Below are positions 26,425-35,862 of a stretch of DNA of 64,000 bases, one piece after another; the first letter of the stretch is position 1, and every line of letters begins with the position of its first letter. Location of the stretch: positions 4,650,001 to 4,714,000 of the forward strand of contig OY761822.1 in assembly GCA_963664945.1 (NCBI GenBank), read 5' to 3'. The DNA is from UBA6522 sp963664945. GTDB lineage: Bacteria > Pseudomonadota > Gammaproteobacteria > Steroidobacterales > Rariloculaceae. A program made the translations under genes and the position numbers. The notes under the pieces were generated by a model. It was not told the DNA's origin. It did no database searches and saw only the letters and a program-made list of their open reading frames with translations.

Positions 26425-29037
26425 TACCCGGGTGTTAACGGACGGAATCCCGACCTCCCGGACTTCGCCATTCGTCCAACGCAGCGTAGCCCGGTCAATG
26501 GTCTCGCAGGCCCCCAGGCCAACGTGCAGGTTCGTATTCATGCCCTGCGAGTAGGCCGCAGAGGTTGAACCCACCCTTCGCCTGTAGGTGCTGTCACAGG
26601 CTTCGACGGTGAGCACGGCGCCCAGTGCGGTCGCCTCGCCGTTCGGCGAGTCGCCGACATTGACAATCGTATAGTTGCCCGGCGCACTCACATTGTTGCC
26701 GAGCAAGTGCCATTTGCCTCTCTCGTTCGAATAGATGAGGTCAAGGGCGCCATCGCGGTCGTAATCGAATGGCTCCACGGACCCACCGGTTGTGCCAACC
26801 TTCCCGGAGGCGATGCCGTGATTCCCGGCGCGCACGAATTGCCCCTCCCCCTGATTGAGGTAGACGATGTGCTCACTGCCCGTGGCCATGTCGCCGTAGC
26901 GTAGTACGACAAGATCGGACCAGCCGTTGTTGTCGAAGTCGCCGGTTGCCGCACTCGTGGTCTGCTCATCGATTGAAATGCCGGCGTCGGCGGTGACGTC
27001 GACAAAGTTCCCGCCGCGGTTTTCGAACAGCCTCGCCGGCAAGTCCGCTTGCGGCTCCACCGCCGGCGCCGATACGACATTGCCGAACACCGCAGCCGTT
27101 CGCGAATGCGCCTGGCCGCCGATGCGCCACTTGCCGTCGCCGAGATAGCCGATGTACAGCCCCCCTTCGGTCGGCCCTTCCGGCCAACCCTCCGCATCTT
27201 GCGGCATCAACTCGAAGTCCTTGCCGCCGTGGCGGTCCGTACCGAACACGAGCCTGCGCTTGTCCCTGCCTGCAAAGACGTCGTAGTGCGGATACGTGAC
27301 CTGCAGGTTTTCCACGCCAAGGTAGCCGTCGACCTCGACGTCGAACTGAAACGAATCCCGGAAGACCAGAAACGCGAAGCGGCGGCCGTGCTCGTCAAAG
27401 TAGGTCTCAAGGTCGAATTGCGGCTCTGCGCGCGTCAGGAACAGATCGAAATCACCGTCGTTGTCGAAGTCGATCTCGGTGACGGTGCCGACGTGCGAGG
27501 TGTCGGCAAGCTCGCCCAGTACGCGGTCCGTCGAAGTCGAAAACCCGCTCCCTTCACCCCCGGTAACAGCCACCATGTCGGCTCCGCCAAAGAACAGGAT
27601 ATCGGGATCGCGATCGTTGTCGAAGTCGGTCACCTGGGCCCGATAACCCAACCATTGCGCCCGCGGCAGATGCGTGACGAATTCGAAACTGCCGCCGCCC
27701 GCGTTGGCGTAGAGGTGGTTCGCGCCCCGCTCCTGTGTCGGCAGCGGAAAGCCCGTCTCAAGCAGGTCGGACGAGCCGTTGCCATCGGTATCGAGGAACT
27801 TGACCGTGCGGCCCCGGCCCGGTTCGAAGTAGTCCAGAGCGACGCCGCCTTCGAACTCCCGCTCGTGGGTCACCTCAAAACGCAGCGGCCGGCGCGGATT
27901 CGCGCCATCGCCACCGCCCTGTGCGATCAGCACATCCATGCGGCGGTCGCCGTCGATGTCTGCCACGGCAATACCGTGCAGGTCTCCGGTGGCAATGTCC
28001 CGTGGCTCCGAGAACGAGCCTCCAAGATTCCAGAACACGCGCACAGTGTGTCCGTGCTCAACGATGATCACATCCTGCAGGCTGTCCCGGTCCAGGTCGG
28101 CGATGACCGCGTTGTCCCACTTACGCCTCGCCCGTTGTTCAAAGGGAATCACGTCGGTCATCTCAACGAACATGGTTGCCGGTTCCGGCTTCTCGGCCGC
28201 AAAAAACCGAACATAGTCGGCTACGGCCTCGGCAGGCAGCATGGATTCGTCTACCCGCGTCGTCCCGCCGAGCTGCGCCGCGATGCTCGTGAACCAGATG
28301 TTCATGTCGTTGTGCTCGAACTCCGAGAAGTCGCGTACAAGCGGCTGGCGCCCGGCGGCCTCCTCCTCCGTCATGAAGCGCTGGAAGATCGACGCCTTGG
28401 TCTCAACCAGTTCGCCGTCAAAGAAATAGCGAGCTCCCTCGGGCGTGAATTCGACGCCGTAGACGTGGAATTCATCGAGCGAGGCGTCCGGGTAGACATA
28501 CGAGAAGCGCTTGAAATGTCCGAGGTCGGAGCGCCACTGGTGGAGATCGACCGAGTAGCGCGTCAGGTCGACCGAGTCGTTCTCCAGCGGGTCAAGTTCA
28601 AGCTGCGAGGTATCGGAGTCCTCGTGCCGGCTATCCATCATCCAGAAACTCGTGTGCCAACCCTCGCCCGACGGCACCTTGATCCGCGCTTCGTAGTAGC
28701 CGTAGCGGAAATACTGTTTCGAGATGATGCCGCCGCCGGTGTACTCCATGCCGTCTGCGTTCTGTTTTTTCAGCGCAATACGAGCGTACCCGTCGGACAC
28801 TGAAATGTTCCCGGGCAACTGGGTGCTCCAGAGCTTTGAGTCCGTTCGGTAGTCCCACTTGCCTGTATCGAGTCGCGCAGCGTCGAATTCATCCGACCAG
28901 ACAAGGCGATAGGCGTGTTTCAGACCGCTCGCCAATGGCTGGGCGTGCGGGTCGCTGGCCGGGTCAACCTGGGCGTTGACGTCGACGCACAAGACCGTTG
29001 CCATAGCGCAAGTCGCGAAAGCCATTCGCTTGTTCAT
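26359..29037 (-). CDS. GH16 domain fused to FG-GAP/VCBS repeats and an ASPIC/UnbV domain
   Basis: ATG at 29037 with a signal peptide ending near VNA-QVDP; 892 residues. The GH16 domain (~43-285) carries E147-L-D149-P-L-E152. It is followed by about 500 residues of FG-GAP-like repeats with calcium-loop patterns such as IADLDRDSLQDVIIV, VADIDGDRRMDVLIA, FDNDGDFDLFL and GDFDNNGWSDLVVL. The C-terminus (GAVLTVEACDSTYRRRVG ... RATLRWTNGEVREV) is an ASPIC/UnbV domain. UnbV-type ends normally close FG-GAP proteins without a hydrolase. Probably exported and calcium-stabilised; whether the GH16 part is active is untested. Confidence 0.82.
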   Translation of the reverse strand: MNKRMAFATCAMATVLCVDVNAQVDPASDPHAQPLASGLKHAYRLVWSDEFDAARLDTGKWDYRTDSKLWSTQLPGNISVSDGYARIALKKQNADGMEYTGGGIISKQYFRYGYYEARIKVPSGEGWHTSFWMMDSRHEDSDTSQLELDPLENDSVDLTRYSVDLHQWRSDLGHFKRFSYVYPDASLDEFHVYGVEFTPEGARYFFDGELVETKASIFQRFMTEEEAAGRQPLVRDFSEFEHNDMNIWFTSIAAQLGGTTRVDESMLPAEAVADYVRFFAAEKPEPATMFVEMTDVIPFEQRARRKWDNAVIADLDRDSLQDVIIVEHGHTVRVFWNLGGSFSEPRDIATGDLHGIAVADIDGDRRMDVLIAQGGGDGANPRRPLRFEVTHEREFEGGVALDYFEPGRGRTVKFLDTDGNGSSDLLETGFPLPTQERGANHLYANAGGGSFEFVTHLPRAQWLGYRAQVTDFDNDRDPDILFFGGADMVAVTGGEGSGFSTSTDRVLGELADTSHVGTVTEIDFDNDGDFDLFLTRAEPQFDLETYFDEHGRRFAFLVFRDSFQFDVEVDGYLGVENLQVTYPHYDVFAGRDKRRLVFGTDRHGGKDFELMPQDAEGWPEGPTEGGLYIGYLGDGKWRIGGQAHSRTAAVFGNVVSAPAVEPQADLPARLFENRGGNFVDVTADAGISIDEQTTSAATGDFDNNGWSDLVVLRYGDMATGSEHIVYLNQGEGQFVRAGNHGIASGKVGTTGGSVEPFDYDRDGALDLIYSNERGKWHLLGNNVSAPGNYTIVNVGDSPNGEATALGAVLTVEACDSTYRRRVGSTSAAYSQGMNTNLHVGLGACETIDRATLRWTNGEVREVGIPSVNTRVSVPIDRFDPNVIEEEIPRPRW

Positions 29038-29135
29038 TCGTAACACCCTGGCCCAAGGAGTTTTTCGGCCTCGGACCGGCGGGTTTCCGCGGGGCAGACA
29101 CGGATTGCCACAACGAGTACCGGCGTCCGGCATCT

Positions 29136-31979
29136 TCACTGCTCCGGATTGCGGATCACGAGCAGGTTGTCGACATACACCGTGCTCGGACCGCTGCCGG
29201 CTTCGTTCTTGCGAAACGACACGCGGAGGCGGTCGCTGGCCGACGATGGCTGGATGCGGTTGACGCGCTGGTAGATTGTGACCCATGTGCCGCGGTCCAC
29301 GTTCTCGAGCGGGAATGCCACATCCTGCCAGGGGTCTTCGAGGACGACATGCGCCCGGCTCACCGTCGACCCCGGCTCGATCCATATATTCATCGCCAGA
29401 ACGTACCGGCCTGGCTGCATATCGACCGAGCCCGGCGGCGAAAATGCCGAGACAGCGTCCGGACCGAGCCCACCCGTGCTTTCGAACTTCAGGCTCTTGC
29501 GGCCGGTGACGCGGCGGTCCTCGCTGATCGACAGGTGCCTGCTCGCCCGGTTGTCGATGAACCACTCGCGCGCAAACGTGTCGTTCCAGCCCTGCTGACG
29601 GGGCTCGTCAACCGTCGGGCGAAACTCCGCAAAAATCATCGGGCCTTCGAACCCGAAGAACGAGCGGTCGATCAGACTCGGCTGCGGTTTCTGCCAGACG
29701 CGCACGTAGTCGATCTCGTAGTCCACGGGCAGATCTTCCTCGTGCGGCACGCCGAGCCATTCGAATATCTCGGTGTCGAACCACAACTCCATCGGGTTGG
29801 TCAGCGTCCAGCGCTCGCCCACTTCTTCCCGCGTGGTCTCTCTCACCAGTTCGCCGTCGAGATAGAATCTCAGGTACTCGTCGCCCCATTCGCAGCCGTA
29901 GACATGAAATTCTTCGGCCACGCGAAACGGCAGTTCATGCACATGCGTCCAGACCTTATTGGGACGCACGACCGGCGGCCGCCAGTCGTAGATCGAGAAC
30001 ATGTAATAGTTGTCGCGAATGTTGCCCTGGCGTTTCGGACGGCCCAACTGTTCGTAGAAGTCGATTTCCGATTCATGACCGATTGCCCAGAAGGCGCTGG
30101 TCACCGCGGCGTCCGCGGCCCTGGTCCTGACTTCCATGTAGCCGTGCATGAAACGATCCCGGCTGATGACGGCGGCTGCCGTCACCGGCATCTGTTCGCC
30201 GTCGTATTCGCCGTAGGAAAATCCGACGTTCTGCTCCGATGAAAACTCGAAGTCCGGTTCCCATTGCGAGCGCAACTTGAGCATGCCGTCTTCAACGCGC
30301 ACGTTGTGCGCCGCGAACTGGGCCGGCGCGCGGCCGCGCCAGGTGTAGTACTTGCCGCCTTCGCCCTGCACGATCCACTTGTCGCGATCGAGTTCGGCGC
30401 CGTTGAATTCGTCGCTGAAGCGCTCGTTGAGAATCCAGCCGCCGGCATTGTTCGGGTCCGAAGCGGGCAGGACGCCCGTCGTCCCGGTTGGAGCAACCGT
30501 AGCCGCCGGCTCAAGCCTCGCATCGGGGTCGCGTGGAGCGGGAGCGTCTCCAACGGCGAACGTCTCGTGAAAGCGCGGCATCGCATGTTCGCGCCACTCG
30601 ACGCCTTCGGCCGGTATGTGAAACCACCTGGGCTCGGCATTGTCCCAGCTCCACCGCTCCATCTCCCGGACCATGTTTGCGAGCACGTCAGGGTTTTGCG
30701 CGCTCAGATTGCGCTGCTCGCCGATGTCTTCTTCGATATTGAACAGCTCCCACGGCTGGTTGCCCGTCTTGACGGCCTTCCACTGATTGCGGCGTACGGC
30801 GGCGTCGCTGAATCCCGTGCGGTGCCGCAGCGCGTACAGGAAGTTGCCATCATGCGGATTCTGCCCCGATACGATGTCCTGCCAGATATCTCGTCCGTCC
30901 AGTTTTCGGTCAGCGGGAATCACCGCGCCGGCGAGGCCCGCAAACGTCGGGTAGAAGTCCAGCGCCAGAACGGGGTGCTCAAACGTGGTACCCGCACTCA
31001 ACCGGTCAGGCCTATGCATGAACATCGGTGACCGATAGCCGCCCTCGTACACCGTGCCCTTGCCTTCTCGGAGCGGAAAATTGTTTCCGCCCCGATCCAG
31101 ACGGCCGCCGTTGTCGCTCAGAAAGACGACGAGCGTGCTGTCGAGTTGCCCGGTATCGCGCAGGGCATCCACGACGTTGCCAACGCCGCGGTCAACCGCG
31201 TACACCATCGCCGCGAACGTTCTGCGCTGCTCGTCCTCGATGTCCATGAACTGCGCCAGATCATCGTCCTTCGCCTCCAGCGGTGTATGCGGCGCGTTGT
31301 AGGCCAGGTAGAGGAAAAACGGCTCCTCCCTGTCTGCGGCCTCTCGGACAAAGTCAACGGCCTCCCGCGACAGTCCGTCCGTCACGTACTGCGTTTCTTC
31401 GACCTCCATGCCATTGCGCTCCAGCGGCCGAAGGTACTCCCAGATGTGTGTATTTCCCGCCGCCACCTGGTCGTTGTAGGTCTTCGCGAACTCCTCCGGA
31501 AAGTACTTGTGCCCTCCACCCAGGAAACCGTAGAACGCATCGAACCCGCGTTCGTTCGGATGAAACTCGGGCGCCTCGCCAAGATGCCACTTGCCGATGG
31601 CGCCGGTGAAGTAGCCCGCATCCTGCAACACCCTGCTAATGAAGACTTCGCTGCGCGGCACGCCAAGATTCGATCCTTCCGACGGCAGGTTGAACTGCGC
31701 GCCGATGTTGTGCGGATAACGGCCGGTCATAAGGCCGGCACGGCTCGGCCCGCAGAATGGATGGGGGACGTACGCCTGGGAGAAGGTCATGCCGTTCGCC
31801 GCGAGTTCGTCGAGGTTGGGCGTGCTGACGTCCGTGCCGCCATTGAAGCCCACATCGGCATAGCCAAGATCGTCAGCGAGGATCAGCAGGATGTTGGGGC
31901 GCTCCTGCGCGGCAGCGAAATTGGCGAGCAGCGCGCCAAGGAGAGTCACCAGAAGCCGCGATTGTCGCTTCAGCATCAC
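29136..31979 (-). CDS. Sulfatase-GH16 fusion protein
   Basis: A 947-residue secreted protein in a single frame. The sulfatase domain (residues ~25-480) has metal ligands D36-D37, the formylglycine motif CGPSR (Cys76), GKWHLG (129-134) and LSDNGG (287-292). A Pro/Ala-rich linker near 480-505 leads into a GH16 domain (~505-780) with the motif E638-I-D640-F-Y-E643 and EIDYVRVWQKP, then the same C-terminal beta module as the other GH16 proteins. It may couple desulfation and chain cleavage of a sulfated galactan. It overlaps the upstream sulfatase stop by four bases, so translation is probably coupled. Confidence 0.9.
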   Translation of the reverse strand: MMLKRQSRLLVTLLGALLANFAAAQERPNILLILADDLGYADVGFNGGTDVSTPNLDELAANGMTFSQAYVPHPFCGPSRAGLMTGRYPHNIGAQFNLPSEGSNLGVPRSEVFISRVLQDAGYFTGAIGKWHLGEAPEFHPNERGFDAFYGFLGGGHKYFPEEFAKTYNDQVAAGNTHIWEYLRPLERNGMEVEETQYVTDGLSREAVDFVREAADREEPFFLYLAYNAPHTPLEAKDDDLAQFMDIEDEQRRTFAAMVYAVDRGVGNVVDALRDTGQLDSTLVVFLSDNGGRLDRGGNNFPLREGKGTVYEGGYRSPMFMHRPDRLSAGTTFEHPVLALDFYPTFAGLAGAVIPADRKLDGRDIWQDIVSGQNPHDGNFLYALRHRTGFSDAAVRRNQWKAVKTGNQPWELFNIEEDIGEQRNLSAQNPDVLANMVREMERWSWDNAEPRWFHIPAEGVEWREHAMPRFHETFAVGDAPAPRDPDARLEPAATVAPTGTTGVLPASDPNNAGGWILNERFSDEFNGAELDRDKWIVQGEGGKYYTWRGRAPAQFAAHNVRVEDGMLKLRSQWEPDFEFSSEQNVGFSYGEYDGEQMPVTAAAVISRDRFMHGYMEVRTRAADAAVTSAFWAIGHESEIDFYEQLGRPKRQGNIRDNYYMFSIYDWRPPVVRPNKVWTHVHELPFRVAEEFHVYGCEWGDEYLRFYLDGELVRETTREEVGERWTLTNPMELWFDTEIFEWLGVPHEEDLPVDYEIDYVRVWQKPQPSLIDRSFFGFEGPMIFAEFRPTVDEPRQQGWNDTFAREWFIDNRASRHLSISEDRRVTGRKSLKFESTGGLGPDAVSAFSPPGSVDMQPGRYVLAMNIWIEPGSTVSRAHVVLEDPWQDVAFPLENVDRGTWVTIYQRVNRIQPSSASDRLRVSFRKNEAGSGPSTVYVDNLLVIRNPEQ

Positions 31980-33505
31980 TCGCTCTGCTGCGCAAGATAA
32001 GCCGACATGTGTTGTTCGAACTTGTCGAGGATCGGGTCGTCGATGCGTGAAAGTTCGGCGCGCAGCAGCTTCGCCAGATGACCGAGTTCGCCAGCGTATC
32101 CGGGGTCGGCAATCAGATTCGTGATCTCGCCCGGATCGCGCCGCAGGTCGTAGAGCTCATCGCGGCTGTCGCCCGGGTTCCACACCAGCTTCATCTCCGG
32201 CGTGCGAATGGCGCGGATTCCGAACCAGCCGCCGTTGTACCACTCGTACGCATACAGGGCCAGGTCCTCGCGCCCCCGGTCGGCCGCGTCGCCCTGTTCC
32301 ATCAGGGCGGTCAACGAGTGGCCGTCGACGTCGCCGTCGGGTTCCAGCGCCATCAGCTCGGCAAGCGTCGGTGCGACGTCGATAATCGACACCTGGCGGT
32401 TGACGACGCGTGGTTCCAGATCCGGATAGCGAATGATGAGCGGCATGCGCATGAGTTCGTCATACGCGTACGGCCCCTTGTCGTATAGCCGATGTTCTCC
32501 GAGCATGCTGCCCTGGTCGCCCAGCACGACAATGTGCAGATCGTCGTACACGCCGACCTCCTTCGCCGTGCCGATCAGGTCGCCGACGACCCGGTCGATC
32601 ATGGCAATCGCACCGTAGTAGTAGGCGCGCAATTTGCGCCAATCGTCGCCGGACATGTGCCCGACATCGTGCCAGGGCCACCAGTCTTCGTCCTGGGCCA
32701 TCGGCTTGTCGAGTCTGGGCGCCAGGTGATTGCCCGGCAGTTCCAGGTCGTCGGGATCGAACAGGCTGGCGTAAGGCTCGGGCACGCGATACGGCGGGTG
32801 CGGCTGCTGGAAGCTGACAACCCCGAAGAACGGTCGATCATCCTCGGCCGCCAATCGGATCAGTTCCTGGCCGGCCCTGACCTTTTCCGCCGTGAAAGAC
32901 TCTTCATAGGTGCCCGGCAGCGTCTGGTAGTACAGCGTTTTCTCGCCGAGATCGTCGCGTTCGCCCCGGTTGTACGCGGCCATCGTGTCGACCATTTCAT
33001 AGGGTGTCCATTGACGTTCGTGGCGCGGTGCGGTGAGTTCGGCGTCCGCGGCGACAAACTCCGCGCCGCGCAGCGTCGGTCCTTGCGCCCCAAGATGCCA
33101 TTTGCCCACGAATCCCACGAAGTAGCCGGCGTCCGCCGCCCGACGAATCAGTCCGCCCTCCGACGGGCTCAGTTCAGACAGTCGCGAGTGATACAGATGC
33201 ACGTTGTCGTCGAGCCCTGTCTTGTGGCCCCACCTTCCCGTGAAGAAGGCCGCGCGCGATGGCGAACACAGGCCGGTCGTCGTCATCGCGTTGTCGAATC
33301 GAGTCCCCGCCGCCGCGATCGCATCGATGTTCGGCGTGTCGACCTGACCGCCACGATACGAAAATGTGTCAAACCGCATGTCGTCGAACATGAGTACCAA
33401 CACATCGGGCCGGTCCGCTGTGGTCTGAGCCGTCGCGTTATCGACGGAACACGAGGACGCGGCGACGACGCCCGAAACAAGAAGGACTGCGAAAAATACC
33501 CGCAT
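31976..33505 (-). CDS. S1-family sulfatase
   Basis: A 509-residue sulfatase. The N-terminus is a signal sequence, possibly a lipoprotein signal with VAASSC (Cys19). Metal-site FDDMRFD is followed by the formylglycine motif CSPSR (Cys80), GKWHLGAQG and VVLGDQGSMLGEH. The C-terminal part (YEWYNGGWFGIRAIRTPEMKLVW) resembles choline-sulfatase/heparan-type S1 subfamilies. It overlaps the sulfatase-GH16 gene by four bases and is three bases from the sulfatase upstream; three sulfatase-bearing genes form one minus-strand operon. Confidence 0.92.
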   Translation of the reverse strand: MRVFFAVLLVSGVVAASSCSVDNATAQTTADRPDVLVLMFDDMRFDTFSYRGGQVDTPNIDAIAAAGTRFDNAMTTTGLCSPSRAAFFTGRWGHKTGLDDNVHLYHSRLSELSPSEGGLIRRAADAGYFVGFVGKWHLGAQGPTLRGAEFVAADAELTAPRHERQWTPYEMVDTMAAYNRGERDDLGEKTLYYQTLPGTYEESFTAEKVRAGQELIRLAAEDDRPFFGVVSFQQPHPPYRVPEPYASLFDPDDLELPGNHLAPRLDKPMAQDEDWWPWHDVGHMSGDDWRKLRAYYYGAIAMIDRVVGDLIGTAKEVGVYDDLHIVVLGDQGSMLGEHRLYDKGPYAYDELMRMPLIIRYPDLEPRVVNRQVSIIDVAPTLAELMALEPDGDVDGHSLTALMEQGDAADRGREDLALYAYEWYNGGWFGIRAIRTPEMKLVWNPGDSRDELYDLRRDPGEITNLIADPGYAGELGHLAKLLRAELSRIDDPILDKFEQHMSAYLAQQSE

Positions 33506-33508
33506 GTT

Positions 33509-34921
33509 CTATCTCTGTTCGCTCGGCGGGACCCGGTACCGGTCCATCCGATCGATGTCGTATTGTTCGTACTCGCGCTTGAGCGTCCAGCGAGACCGCT
33601 GGAGCGTCTGTTCCCAGGCAAAGATCTTCCTGAACAACTCCGCGACGAGCTCGGGATGGTCCGCGGCAAGGTTGTCCTGCTCCGCCGGGTCTTCGATCAG
33701 GTTGTAGAGTTCGGGGGGGCGGTCGGCGAAGCGTATGAGCTTCCAGTCGCCGTCGCGAACCGCTGCGCGGACGTCCTTCTTCCAGAACAACGTCTGGTGA
33801 GGCCGCCCGTCAGCCTCGCCGCGGACGAAAGGCAACAGGTCGACGCCATCGATGTTCCCCAGCGACGCAACGTCTCCCCCGGCCGCGGCATGGAACGTGG
33901 GCAACAGGTCCAGCGTGCTGACGGGTTCGGCGTAGACGTCACCGGCATCGAGCCTCGCGGGCCAGCGCATCAGGAACGGCACCCGAATACCGCCCTCCAG
34001 ATGATTGGACTTGGTTCCGGCAAACGGGTAGTTGTTCGAACCGTTGCGATCCGTCGGACCGCCGTTGTCGTTGGTGAACACGACAATCGTGTTATCGGAC
34101 AATCCGAGCGCCTCGATCCTGTCGAGCACTTTGCCGCTCGCACGATCCATGGCGACCGTCATGGCCGCAAGCTGCTTTCGCAGTCCCTCCAACTCGGGAA
34201 ACAGCGCCAGGTCGGACTCCGCGGCATCCATCGGCTCGTGCACGGCATTGAACGAAAGGAACACGAAGAACGGTTGATCGGCGTTGCGCTCGATGAAAGC
34301 GACCGCTTCGTCCGCGAGAACATCCGTCAGGTAGCCGTCGGGCTCCCGGTATTCGCCGAAACCGCGCTCCAGCCGGTTTTCCGGCCGGTCAGCCTGACCG
34401 TTCGGGTAGGCGAAATAGCTGCGCGCGCCGCCGCGAAAGCCGACGAATTCATCGAAGCCACGCGCAAGCGGGTGAAACTGATCGCCATGCCCGAGGTGCC
34501 ACTTGCCGAACACGGCCGTTGCGTAGCCAAGCGATTTCAAACGATCGGCCATCGTGATCTCGTCAACGGGCAGCCCCATCTCGTCGCCCAACTCGGCCGA
34601 GTTTGCGCTCATGTAACCCGGAACGTTGTTTTCCTCGAAGCCGAACCGTTGTTGGTAGCGGCCGGTGATCAGCCCCGCGCGCGACGGGCCACACGTCGGA
34701 TCGGAAACATAGGCCTGCGAGAACAGAACACCCGTGCGGGCAAGTTCGTCGAGGTTGGGGGTTGGAATGGCAGAACTGCCGTGGAAGCCGAAATCGGCGT
34801 ATCCGGCATCGTCCGCAAACAACAGGACGATGTTCGGCTGGCGCGCCGACTCGTTCGCAAACGCGTTTGCGAATGGCAGAGCCAGCGCCACAACTAGGAT
34901 CATCGCAATGTTCTTCAGCAT
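33509..34921 (-). CDS. S1-family arylsulfatase-type sulfatase
   Basis: Start chosen at 34921 (GGTAGG ribosome-binding site, signal peptide ending ANAFA-NES); 470 residues. It has metal-site LLFADDAGYADFG, formylglycine motif CGPSR (Cys77), GKWHLGHGDQFHPLARGFDEF and FTNDNGGPT. It is closest by eye to galactan/arylsulfatase S1 families common in marine loci. First gene of the sulfatase operon and adjacent to the GntR gene at 35056. Activity depends on a maturation enzyme not encoded here. Confidence 0.92.
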   Translation of the reverse strand: MLKNIAMILVVALALPFANAFANESARQPNIVLLFADDAGYADFGFHGSSAIPTPNLDELARTGVLFSQAYVSDPTCGPSRAGLITGRYQQRFGFEENNVPGYMSANSAELGDEMGLPVDEITMADRLKSLGYATAVFGKWHLGHGDQFHPLARGFDEFVGFRGGARSYFAYPNGQADRPENRLERGFGEYREPDGYLTDVLADEAVAFIERNADQPFFVFLSFNAVHEPMDAAESDLALFPELEGLRKQLAAMTVAMDRASGKVLDRIEALGLSDNTIVVFTNDNGGPTDRNGSNNYPFAGTKSNHLEGGIRVPFLMRWPARLDAGDVYAEPVSTLDLLPTFHAAAGGDVASLGNIDGVDLLPFVRGEADGRPHQTLFWKKDVRAAVRDGDWKLIRFADRPPELYNLIEDPAEQDNLAADHPELVAELFRKIFAWEQTLQRSRWTLKREYEQYDIDRMDRYRVPPSEQR

Positions 34922-35055
34922 TGACCTACCATCGCTTCGGTTGTCCTCAACCTGCCAACCCGTGAAAATGTCCCGGAGCATTCGACCGACGATGCACCGC
35001 GGGCTCGCACGGAGATACTCGTTTCCCTCCGCGCCAGCGACCGGAGCGAAAACTG

Positions 35056-35787
35056 CTAACTGAACTCGCCCTCCAGGCGGCGGCTCGCGTCGCTGAGCAA
35101 TTCTTCGGTCATTCTTTCGGCGTGGTCCCCGTCCTTTCTCGCGATCGCCTCGAACAGGTCGCGATGATAGGGAATCGACTTTTCGTTTTCCCTGGGGTCG
35201 CGGTTGGTGATGCGAACACTGACGAGCAACGCTGAATAGATAACACCTTCCATCGATGTCAGAAACTCGTTGTGCGCGGCGTGCAGCACGGCGCGGTGAA
35301 ACCGCGCATCGGCCACGATGAAGTTCTCGACAGAGCCCATCTCTTCTTCCATGCGCCGGACTGCGGCTTCAATCTCCGCGAGGTTTGCGGGCGTTGCGCG
35401 TTCGGCGGCCCAGCGCGCCGCCCTGGGTTCGAAGGCGAGCCGAAACTCCATGAGCTGCGCAAGAAAACCGGCATCGGGCGGCGCCGACAGATGCCACGCC
35501 AACACATCGTCGTCCAGAAGAACCCATTCGCTCCTGGGTTTCACTCGGGTTCCAAAGCCGCGCCGCACCTCCAGGAGCCCCTTGCCCACCAGAATCTTGA
35601 CGGCGTCACGTATCACCACGCGACTGACCTTGAAACGCTCGGCCAGCGAGTTTTCGTGGTCGAGCATGCTGTCGGGTTCGAGCGTGCCCGCAACGATGCG
35701 TCGTCCAAGCTCACGCGAAACCTGCACGGGCAGACTCGGCACCATCGAGGCGGATTCCTTCAGGTCGTAGTAGACAAGCTCGCTCAT
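35056..35787 (-). CDS. GntR-family transcriptional regulator, FadR type (regulator 2)
   Basis: ATG at 35787 chosen (MSELVYYDLKES...); an upstream ATG at 35814 would put a palindromic operator inside the gene. It is 243 residues: winged helix (LGRRIVAGTLEPDSMLDHENSLAERFKVSRVVIRDAVKIL) and an FCD ligand domain (EFRLAFEPRAARWAAERAT, ADARFHRAVLHAAHNEFL, HRDLFEAIARKDGDHAERM). The palindrome AAACATGAGATGTTC lies 11 bases before this start and recurs before the sugar porter, TonB receptor and aldehyde dehydrogenase genes, suggesting autoregulation and a regulon distinct from regulator 1. Confidence 0.9.
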   Translation of the reverse strand: MSELVYYDLKESASMVPSLPVQVSRELGRRIVAGTLEPDSMLDHENSLAERFKVSRVVIRDAVKILVGKGLLEVRRGFGTRVKPRSEWVLLDDDVLAWHLSAPPDAGFLAQLMEFRLAFEPRAARWAAERATPANLAEIEAAVRRMEEEMGSVENFIVADARFHRAVLHAAHNEFLTSMEGVIYSALLVSVRITNRDPRENEKSIPYHRDLFEAIARKDGDHAERMTEELLSDASRRLEGEFS

Positions 35788-35796
35788 ATCAAAACC

Positions 35797-35813
35797 CAAA
35801 CATGAGATGTTCA
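35797..35813. promoter_or_regulatory. Type 2 operator upstream of GntR regulator 2
   Basis: CAAACATGAGATGTTCA, an imperfect AAACAT-NNN-ATGTTT palindrome immediately upstream of the chosen start of regulator 2. Confidence 0.65.
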
Positions 35814-35862
35814 AGCATTATGCGGAGCAAGCCGGTGGGTGACAACTTCGACATGGCAGCCC

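Noticed and set aside
29038..29565. Upstream extension of the 26359 gene to a 1,068-residue protein
   Set aside because: The added residues are antisense to the sulfatase-GH16 fusion gene, and the signal peptide begins at the 29037 ATG.
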